A stretch of DNA of 28,596 nt, from positions 1-28,596 of the forward strand of contig JBBSEZ010000071.1 of assembly GCA_038239195.1 (NCBI GenBank), read 5' to 3'. Numbering within the stretch: the stretch's first letter is position 1; each line of letters starts with the position of its first letter. Under the pieces are notes generated by a model, which saw only the letters and a program-made list of their open reading frames with translations, searched no databases and was not told the DNA's origin. A program made the translations under genes and the position numbers. Below are positions 22,344 through 28,596 of this stretch, one piece after another. This stretch comes from JBBSEZ01 sp038239195 (GTDB taxonomy: Bacteria > Planctomycetota > Planctomycetia > Gemmatales > Gemmataceae).

Positions 22344-23852
22344 TCAGCCCGGCCCCACCTCGAAGACGTGACAACCCCAGTCGGGAAGGTCGAGATAGAG
22401 CCCGCGCCGGGCCAGATCATCTCCCGCGCGCTCGTAATGGGCGGGGCCGATCCGGTCGCGCAGCCGCCACGTGCGGCCAGGCAGCTCGGACCACGGCAGG
22501 GCGACGTAACACTGTCCCGAGCTGGCGCTGTAATTCGCCGTGACGAGGATGCGCTCCCCCAGGGCGCCCTGCCAGGCGAAAGCGAGGAAGTTTCGCCACG
22601 TCGAGTTCTCGCCCCACGCCGGCCGGCACTCGAGCAACTGCCAGTTTCCGCCGCGGACGGCGGGCAGGTTCGCGCAGGAGAGGAGCCGGGCGTAGAAGGC
22701 GCGCAGGCCTTCGTCGATCGGTTCGTCGGGACGGCGACCGAGGTGAACGGAGACGCGCTGGCGCCGGCCCTCGAACTGGCCCTCATGGAAGAAGCGCAGC
22801 CCGGGGAGGAGGAACGCGACCGCGGCGGCCGCGCGGTGGACGGCGGGCGGGAAGGCCGCCGCGGCGCGGGGCTCGTCGTGGTTTTCGAGGAAGCGCGCCG
22901 ACCTCGTCTGGAAATCGAGCGTCGCGCCGAGGTGGCCGCGCACGGCCTCGGCGTTTTGCTCGTGCAGGCGGTCGTAGAGGGCCTTGTCGTAGGTGTAGTC
23001 GAAGCCCTGTTGTTGGAGCTCCCACTCGCGGCCCCAGTAGACCTCGGCGAGGAAGAGGAAGCCGGGGTGGGCGCGGCGCACGCGGGCGATCGCCTCGGGC
23101 CAGAACGAGGCGCCAGCGGGGGGCGTGCCGTCGGCCGGCCGGGCCTTCTCGCCCCAGGTGAGGTCGATCGCGTCGGGCAAGAGCAGCATCGCCATGTCGC
23201 AGCGGACGCCGTCGCAGAGCCCCGCCACGCGCAGCAACTCTCCAATCATCGCCTCGCGCAGCGCCTCGCAGCGGTAGTTGAGTTGAAGGGTGTCGGGCCA
23301 GCCGGGGAAGTAGGGGTCGCGGCCGTGGGCCAGGACGAGCGGGCCGCGCCTCGTCGCCACGCGGCGGTAGTTGAACGGCTCGTGCGCCAGGTCGGCCTCG
23401 TCGCCCCGAACGTAGTATTCGGGGTGGCCTTCCACCCAGGCATGATCGAGGGCGGTGTGGTTGGGCACGAAGTCGAGGAGGAGGCGCAGGCCGCGCCGGC
23501 GCAGGCGCTCGCGCAAGCGCGACAGGGCCTCGTCCCCCCCGAAGTCGGCATGGACGGCGTAGCGTTGGACGGCGAAGGGCGAGCCGGCGACGTCCTCCTC
23601 GCGCAGGTCGGGCAGGAGGGCGAGGTATTCCCGGCGCCAGCCCGGGTGGGTGCGCGAAACCTCGCGCCCCGCCGGGCCGGTCTGCCAAACGCCCAGGAGC
23701 CAGACGACGTCCATTCCGAGGGCGGCGAGCTGGGCGAGATAGTCGTCGCCCACGTCGTCGAGCGTGGCGGGGCGGCCCAGGGAGCGCGCGCGCTCTTCCA
23801 GGAAGATGCGCACGTTGATCTCGTAGAGCGAAGGGTGCGTGGCCGGCAGCAT
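22344..23852 (-). CDS. GH13 alpha-amylase family glycosidase
   Basis: 502 residues from the ATG at 23850-23852. No signal peptide is visible, so it is probably cytoplasmic. The GH13 barrel is clear: LYEINVRIFLEE, LLLDFVPNHTALDHAWVEGH, the nucleophile Asp in DGVRCDMAMLLL (about 217), the acid/base Glu in LFLAEVYWGREW (about 267) and the third acid in FLENHDEPRA (about 325). The C-terminal beta domain ends DWGCHVFEVGPG. Substrate specificity cannot be read from the sequence. It lies 18 bases after the GH32 gene, so it belongs to the same operon. It could process imported oligosaccharides. Confidence 0.92.
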   Translation of the reverse strand: MLPATHPSLYEINVRIFLEERARSLGRPATLDDVGDDYLAQLAALGMDVVWLLGVWQTGPAGREVSRTHPGWRREYLALLPDLREEDVAGSPFAVQRYAVHADFGGDEALSRLRERLRRRGLRLLLDFVPNHTALDHAWVEGHPEYYVRGDEADLAHEPFNYRRVATRRGPLVLAHGRDPYFPGWPDTLQLNYRCEALREAMIGELLRVAGLCDGVRCDMAMLLLPDAIDLTWGEKARPADGTPPAGASFWPEAIARVRRAHPGFLFLAEVYWGREWELQQQGFDYTYDKALYDRLHEQNAEAVRGHLGATLDFQTRSARFLENHDEPRAAAAFPPAVHRAAAAVAFLLPGLRFFHEGQFEGRRQRVSVHLGRRPDEPIDEGLRAFYARLLSCANLPAVRGGNWQLLECRPAWGENSTWRNFLAFAWQGALGERILVTANYSASSGQCYVALPWSELPGRTWRLRDRIGPAHYERAGDDLARRGLYLDLPDWGCHVFEVGPG

Positions 23853-23870
23853 CGGCGAGGCCCCTTCTCG

Positions 23871-26003
23871 CTACGGCACCGCCCACGCCGACTTCAGTTG
23901 GTGGACCTCCAACTTGCCCACGCGGGTGTCGCCGCCGCGCGTGAACGCCTCCACCGACTTGCTCTCGGCCGGCGCAGCGTGCGGCACGACCAGCGCCGCG
24001 GCGCCGTCCTGCGCGAACACCTCGATCGATGCGCGATCGACCAGAACGCGGAGCCGGACCTTGCCGGCGCTCCCCTTCAAGTGGACCACGCGGCCCTGGC
24101 ACGCGAGGGCCTCCTTCTTCACGTCGTAGGTTATCGCCACGCCCCGCACGGTCAGCCCGAACGCCTCGGCGTCGGTCCTGCTAAATTCAGCGAGCACGTC
24201 GAGCAGTTCGCCCTCGGTCTTCGCCCTGTGGGCGCGACCGGGCTTGAGCAATCCACCCGAGCAGGCATCGCCCTTGACGCGCAACGTCTCGATCTCCTTG
24301 ACGGGCTGGGCGAACATCCGCACGCCGGCCGGCGTCGTGCGCAGGGACAACTCGCAGGGGAGGGTCATCTGCTGGTTGAACGGCATGCCCGGGAAGGCGA
24401 TGCCCTGGGCCCAGCCGATCTGGATACGGCGGCCGTCCGGCGCGTCGCTGAACGTCTGGGCGGCGTAGAAGTTCCCGTGCCAGAGTTGGTGCTTGCCCGG
24501 GTCAGCCTCGAACGCCTTGCCGTCGAACTGGCCGAGCACGTACTTCCCGTCGGCGGCGTACGTGACCCACTTCTTCTTGTCGGCCTTGCCGTCTACCGGG
24601 AGCTCGAAGAGGTCGGGGCACTCGTAGAACCCCTCGATGCGGCTCTGAAACGTCCACTTCTTGAGGTCCGGCGAGGAGTGGAAGGCGATCCACTGCTTGC
24701 CCGCGTGCTCGTCGTAGACGGCCATCACCCATTTCTTCGTCGGCGCGTGCCAGAGCAATTTCGGGTCGCGGCCGGCGTGGCGCACCACCGGGTTGCCGGG
24801 GGGCTCGGCCCAGGTGCGGCCCCGGTCGGTGCTGTAGGCGATGCACTCGCCGCGCCCCGTGCTCGTGTAGGCGGCCACCAGCACGTCCTCGGCGCCCTTC
24901 TTCCAGCCGCCCGTGTTGGCCCGGTCCACCACGGCGCTCCCGGAAAAGCACCAGTCGCCGAACTTGCGCGGAGAGAGAGCGATGGGCAACTCCTGCCAGT
25001 GGACGAGGTCCTTGCTGACGGCGTGGCCCCAGTGCATGTTGCCCCAGCCCCAGCCGTAGGGGTTGTGCTGGTAGAACAGGTGGAACTCGCCTTTCGAGCA
25101 GACCAGCCCGTTGGGGTCGTTGAGCCAGCCGACCCGCGAGGTGAAGTGGAACTGCGGGCGGCGCTTCTCCTTGTAGAACTGCTCGGCCCCCTTGATCTGG
25201 TCGCCCTGCTCGATCGCTTTCAGGGCGGGCGAGCCCTCGGGCAGCCGATCGACCTGGAGGATGGCCTTCTTGCCCTTCATTTCCCCGGCGTCGAGGAAGG
25301 CCCAGAAGTCGGGCTTGCCGTCGGCCAGCTCGATCTCGAGCTCGCGATAGGGCTTGCCGTCCACGCTCAGGCTCAAGCGGCGCTTCTGGCCGCCCGTCTT
25401 CACGGGGAAGCTCAGGTAGCGCTTCTCGATCGCCACCTCGCGGCGCGCGTCGAGGAGGACGCCCGGGGGCTTGCGGTCGGTGAAGACCACGTGATCGACG
25501 TTGACGTGCCCCCAGCCGCCCTTGGCGCGATCGACGATCTCGATACGCGCTTTCTTTCCCGCGAATTCCTTCACGTCCCACGAGGCGGGCTCCAGCCGTT
25601 CGGTCCCGCCGGGCACCTTGTTGGGGCCGGTGGCGGTGCGCACGACCTTACCGCCGACGAGGAGGTTGATGCAGGCCTTGCCGGGGTGGTGGCCCCCGCC
25701 GATGAGAAACGTCACGTGGTGGCGCTGGATCTCGAACTCCGGCGACGCGAGCGTGCCGGTGCTGTCGTCGCCGCCGTGGAAGCTGCTGACCAGGCCCTTG
25801 CCCTTGAAGCCGGTCACGGGCATCTGACCGGGCAGGGCGCCGCGCGCCGGCCCCTTGCCGAACGCCTCGCCCGTGACCACCCAATCGCCATAATCGGGGC
25901 CCTCGAAGTCGGCGAAGACGACGTCCTTGCGCTCCGGGGCCCGCGCCGAGGCGCCGGCAGCGAGAAGGACGGCCAGGGCCAGGAGAGGGAAGAGACGATT
26001 CAT
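23871..26003 (-). CDS. Secreted GH32 fructan hydrolase (levanase/inulinase/invertase type)
   Basis: 710 residues from the ATG at 26001-26003, with GGAGGA about 8 bases upstream. The signal peptide is MNRLFPLLALAVLLAAGASA. Residues 25-200 form a beta-rich accessory region typical of planctomycete GH32 proteins (FADFEGPDYGDWVVTGEAFG). The GH32 five-blade propeller holds the nucleophile Asp in GWLNDPNGLV (about 293), the RDP motif in GRDPKLLW (about 412) and the acid/base Glu in YECPDLFEL (about 461). A C-terminal beta-sandwich ends the protein. It cleaves beta-fructosyl links outside the inner membrane. The start overlaps the permease stop by 4 bases (ATGA). Confidence 0.96.
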   Translation of the reverse strand: MNRLFPLLALAVLLAAGASARAPERKDVVFADFEGPDYGDWVVTGEAFGKGPARGALPGQMPVTGFKGKGLVSSFHGGDDSTGTLASPEFEIQRHHVTFLIGGGHHPGKACINLLVGGKVVRTATGPNKVPGGTERLEPASWDVKEFAGKKARIEIVDRAKGGWGHVNVDHVVFTDRKPPGVLLDARREVAIEKRYLSFPVKTGGQKRRLSLSVDGKPYRELEIELADGKPDFWAFLDAGEMKGKKAILQVDRLPEGSPALKAIEQGDQIKGAEQFYKEKRRPQFHFTSRVGWLNDPNGLVCSKGEFHLFYQHNPYGWGWGNMHWGHAVSKDLVHWQELPIALSPRKFGDWCFSGSAVVDRANTGGWKKGAEDVLVAAYTSTGRGECIAYSTDRGRTWAEPPGNPVVRHAGRDPKLLWHAPTKKWVMAVYDEHAGKQWIAFHSSPDLKKWTFQSRIEGFYECPDLFELPVDGKADKKKWVTYAADGKYVLGQFDGKAFEADPGKHQLWHGNFYAAQTFSDAPDGRRIQIGWAQGIAFPGMPFNQQMTLPCELSLRTTPAGVRMFAQPVKEIETLRVKGDACSGGLLKPGRAHRAKTEGELLDVLAEFSRTDAEAFGLTVRGVAITYDVKKEALACQGRVVHLKGSAGKVRLRVLVDRASIEVFAQDGAAALVVPHAAPAESKSVEAFTRGGDTRVGKLEVHQLKSAWAVP

Positions 26004-27391
26004 GGACAGTCCTCCTGAGCGCGCTGGGGAGCGCGGGCAAAAAGGGTCGGCCAGTTCCAGGTACGCTTCTTCAGGCGGTCGATGAGGGCGGCCCCGAGGA
26101 TCACCGCGCCCAGCACCACCTTCTGCGTGTAGCTCTCGACGCCGGTCAGGTTCATGCCGTTCTGGATCACCGCGATGAGCAGGGCGCCGAGCAAGGTGCC
26201 GAAGACGTTGCCCTCGCCGCCGCTGAGGCTGGTCCCGCCCACGACGACGGCGGCGATGACGAACAACTCGTACATCTGCCCATAGGTCGGCGCCCCGCTT
26301 TTGAGCTGGGACGCCATCACCACGCCGCCCAGGCCGGCGAGGGCGCCGCAGACGACGTAGACGAGCAACACCACGACCTTCACCGGCACCCCCGCCAGCC
26401 GGGCCGCCTCGGCGTTGCCGCCCACGGCGTAGACGTAGCGCCCGGCGGTGGTGCGCGTCATGACCACGTGGGCGAGGACGTAGAGCAGGACCGCGAGGAC
26501 GACGGCGTTGGGCAGGCCGAACAGGTCGGCGCCGCGGCCGAGCCAGACGAACGTCTCGGGGAGCTGATAGACCGATTGTCCTTCGGCCAGGATGGAGGCG
26601 AGGCCGCTGGCGATGAGCATCGTCCCCAGCGTCACCAGGAAGGCGGGGAGCTGAAACACGGTAATGAGCGATCCGGAAAAGAGCCCAACGACGCCACACG
26701 CGCCGATGGCGGCGAGGCAGCAGAGCACCATGCTCAGCGGCGAGGCGCCTTCCGCTCCCATTGCCCGGATGAGGAGCGCCGTCACGACGGCCGAGAGCGC
26801 GATCAGGCTGCCCACCGAGAGGTCGATGCCCCCAGTGAGGACCACCATCGTCATGCCGATGGCGAGGATGGCGATGACGGCGATCTGGTTGGCGACGTTG
26901 AGGAGGTTGTCGGCCTTGAGGAAGTTGGGCCAGAGGTATCCTCGCGGGGAGAACACGGTCGCCGGCCCCAGCCCGGGGAACTTCTCTTCCAGGCCGTCGA
27001 GCAGCGACCACCGGCGAGCGCTGCGGCTGGCGGCGAGGACGTCGATCTTCGCCTTCTCGCGGGCCAGTTTCTGGAGCGCGAGGCGCGCGTCGCGCGGGTG
27101 GCCCTGGGCGCGATCGACAACGGTGATGCCGCCCGCTTTCAGCCCCTCGGTCAGGGCATCGACGAAGGGCCCGTCCTCGAGGCCAGTCCCGGCCACGATG
27201 ACCACGCGGCCGCTGTTGCCGAGCCGGCCCCGGATTTCTTTCGCGAGGGCGTCCCCGGCCGGGGCGCCGCCGGTGTTCTGCTCGGCGAGCGTGGCCCAAC
27301 TCAGGTAGGCGCAGAGGAGCAACAGGGCGAGCAGCATCCCGTAGTCGGAGAGCGCCCTGGATAGCCAGCGCGGGAGAGGAGAGCGAGACAT
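26000..27391 (-). CDS. Sugar ABC transporter permease with an inserted periplasmic domain
   Basis: 463 residues from the ATG at 27389-27391 (AGGG about 8 bases upstream). The RbsC-type permease core is clear, with GMTMVVLTGGIDLSVGSLIA near residue 190, then about eight membrane segments and GGTSLSGGEGNVFGTLLGAL. Most RbsC proteins pass straight from the first helix to the NLLN segment. Here about 110 residues are inserted, roughly 40-150, between TM1 and NFLKADNLLNVANQ. The insert reads like part of a periplasmic sugar-binding protein: NSGRVVIVAGTGLEDGPFVD, then GLKAGGITVVDRAQGHP and AKIDVLAASRSARR. The gene overlaps GH32 by 4 bases and follows the ATPase after 4 bases. Confidence 0.92.
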   Translation of the reverse strand: MSRSPLPRWLSRALSDYGMLLALLLLCAYLSWATLAEQNTGGAPAGDALAKEIRGRLGNSGRVVIVAGTGLEDGPFVDALTEGLKAGGITVVDRAQGHPRDARLALQKLAREKAKIDVLAASRSARRWSLLDGLEEKFPGLGPATVFSPRGYLWPNFLKADNLLNVANQIAVIAILAIGMTMVVLTGGIDLSVGSLIALSAVVTALLIRAMGAEGASPLSMVLCCLAAIGACGVVGLFSGSLITVFQLPAFLVTLGTMLIASGLASILAEGQSVYQLPETFVWLGRGADLFGLPNAVVLAVLLYVLAHVVMTRTTAGRYVYAVGGNAEAARLAGVPVKVVVLLVYVVCGALAGLGGVVMASQLKSGAPTYGQMYELFVIAAVVVGGTSLSGGEGNVFGTLLGALLIAVIQNGMNLTGVESYTQKVVLGAVILGAALIDRLKKRTWNWPTLFARAPQRAQEDCP

Positions 27392-27395
27392 CGGT

Positions 27396-28596
27396 TTACC
27401 CTACGGCGAGCTTCAACACCTGCTCCTGGGTCGCCTGCGCCACGTCGTCGATCTCGCCGGTGACGCGGCCCTCGTGCATGACGAGGATGCGGTCGGCCAT
27501 GCCCAGCACCTCGGGCAGCTCGGAGCTTATCATCAGGATCGCCTTGCCCTGCGCGGCCAGTTCGTTGATGAGCTGGTAGATCTCGTATTTCGCCCCGACG
27601 TCGATGCCGCGCGTCGGCTCGTCGAAGAGGACCACCTCACAGTTGCGCTGGAGCCATTTGCTCAGCACGACTTTCTGCTGGTTGCCCCCCGACAACTCGC
27701 GGGCGGGCTGTTCGGGCCCGGTGATGCGCAGCCGAAGCCGCTCGGCGCGGGCGAGGAAAGCGGCGCGCTCGCGGCGTCGGTCGAGGAAGCCGAGGCGCGA
27801 CCAGGAAGCGAGATTGGGGAGGGCAAAATTCTCCAGTACCGAGTGGGCCAGGACGAGCCCCTGGCCTTTGCGGTCCTCGCTGAGCAGGGCGATGCCGGCG
27901 CGAATGGCGTCGCGCGGGCCGTCGATGCGCAGCGCCCGGCCGTCGAGCTCGATGGTGCCGGCGTCGCGGGGGTCGGCGCCGAAGATCAGCCGGGCCGTCT
28001 CGGTGCGGCCCGAGCCGACGAGCCCCGTCAGCGCCAGCACCTCGCCGCGGCGCACCGTCAGCGACACGTCGCGCACCTTGTGCCCGCGGCACAGGCCCTT
28101 CACGATCAGCCGCGGCGGGCCGAGGGGAACGTCGCGGGAGGGAAACTCTTGCTCGAGTCGCCGGCCAACCATCAGCTCGATGAGTCGGCCACGATCGACG
28201 GCCCCTGCGGGGAATGTGCCGACGTGCTGCCCGTCGCGAAGCACCATCAGGCGGTCGGCGATCTCGTCGATCTCGTCGAGCCGATGGCTGATGTAGAGGA
28301 CGCCAAGCCCCTGGCGCTTGAGGTCGCGGAGGATGACGAAGAGGGCGCTCACCTCGCGCGGGGTGAGGGTGGCGCTCGGCTCGTCGAGGACGAGGATGCG
28401 GGCGTCGATGGCAAGGGCCCGGGCGATCTCGACGGCCTGCTGCTGGGCGATGCTGAGGTCGCGGCAGAGCGCGTCGGGCGGGACGGCCATGCCGACGCGC
28501 TCGAAGAGTTGCAAGGCAAGCCGGCGCTCCTCGCCGTGGCGCAGCCAACCGCCGAACGAGCGCTCGTTGCCGAGGAAGATGTTCTCGGTGGCCGAG
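27396..28596 (-). CDS. Sugar ABC transporter ATP-binding protein (RbsA-like), C-terminal part
   Basis: About 400 residues are visible; the frame runs to the right edge (TENIFLGNERSFGGW), so the N-terminus and first Walker A lie outside. The TTG at 28514 is internal and not the start. The remainder of the first cassette shows LSIAQQQAVEIARALA and LVLDEPSATLT. The second has GLVGSGRTET, the altered Walker A normal in RbsA second halves, LSGGNQQKV and FDEPTRGIDVGAKYEIYQL. Two cassettes in one chain are typical of CUT2 sugar importers (ribose, xylose, galactose, fructose). It energises the permease at 26000. Confidence 0.95.
   Translation of the reverse strand, partial: SATENIFLGNERSFGGWLRHGEERRLALQLFERVGMAVPPDALCRDLSIAQQQAVEIARALAIDARILVLDEPSATLTPREVSALFVILRDLKRQGLGVLYISHRLDEIDEIADRLMVLRDGQHVGTFPAGAVDRGRLIELMVGRRLEQEFPSRDVPLGPPRLIVKGLCRGHKVRDVSLTVRRGEVLALTGLVGSGRTETARLIFGADPRDAGTIELDGRALRIDGPRDAIRAGIALLSEDRKGQGLVLAHSVLENFALPNLASWSRLGFLDRRRERAAFLARAERLRLRITGPEQPARELSGGNQQKVVLSKWLQRNCEVVLFDEPTRGIDVGAKYEIYQLINELAAQGKAILMISSELPEVLGMADRILVMHEGRVTGEIDDVAQATQEQVLKLAVG

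Noticed and set aside
22284..26018. A plus-strand open frame of 1244 codons
   Set aside because: It lies opposite the GH13 and GH32 genes, whose catalytic motifs are intact. Its translation has no family features, and high GC explains its length.

Overview
The window looks like chromosomal DNA of a high-GC planctomycete, most likely from the Gemmata lineage. This rests on protein families and was not confirmed by any search. The pointers are N-terminal LEPR-XLL-type motifs in two proteins, a DUF1501 protein, secreted sialate-esterase, isochorismatase/ThuA and cytochrome proteins, a Ser/Thr-kinase-type TPR tail, and a run of very small proteins that resemble planctomycete-only families. GC is very high, so long open frames opposite real genes are common. 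I chose starts by Shine-Dalgarno sequences, signal peptides and family homology rather than by maximum length.

Layout. 1-526 is the 5' end of an exported LEPR-XLL-like protein that runs off the left edge. 859-3987 holds two secreted proteins, an isochorismatase-ThuA fusion and a sialate O-acetylesterase-like enzyme. 4198-6477 is a run of six small minus-strand genes that includes ribosomal protein bS21 and a one-RRM glycine-rich RNA-binding protein. 7046-10474 holds a DUF1501 protein, a divergently placed SDR oxidoreductase and a small polytopic membrane protein. 10639-15015 holds three minus-strand envelope proteins: a metallophosphatase-like/tetraheme cytochrome fusion, a membrane-anchored DUF1573-like protein and a thioredoxin-like secreted protein. 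15391-17134 is a LEPR-XLL reading frame that breaks up through apparent frameshifts and ends in a TPR block with no start codon of its own. 17473-22226 holds a 65-residue protein, an FHA protein, a 950-residue McrB-type AAA+ protein with a DUF2461-like middle domain, and a tandem universal stress protein. 22344-28596 is a minus-strand sugar-utilisation operon: ABC ATPase, permease, GH32 fructan hydrolase and a GH13 enzyme.

How the genes fit together. The right-hand operon reads as uptake and hydrolysis of a fructose-containing glycan. Its order is importer, secreted GH32, GH13, with a 4-bp overlap between permease and GH32. The permease carries an extra domain between its first two membrane segments that resembles half of a periplasmic sugar-binding protein. 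The AAA+ protein has McrB hallmarks but no McrC nuclease beside it, and is the best candidate here for an undescribed system.

Non-coding structure is conspicuous. There is a three-copy hairpin element of about 75-103 bp, two copies of which start at a stop codon. There is also a 94-bp long hairpin, a perfect 22-bp AT-rich inverted repeat and a 43-bp inverted repeat with a third degenerate copy. I saw no CRISPR array, transposase, rRNA or recognisable tRNA.
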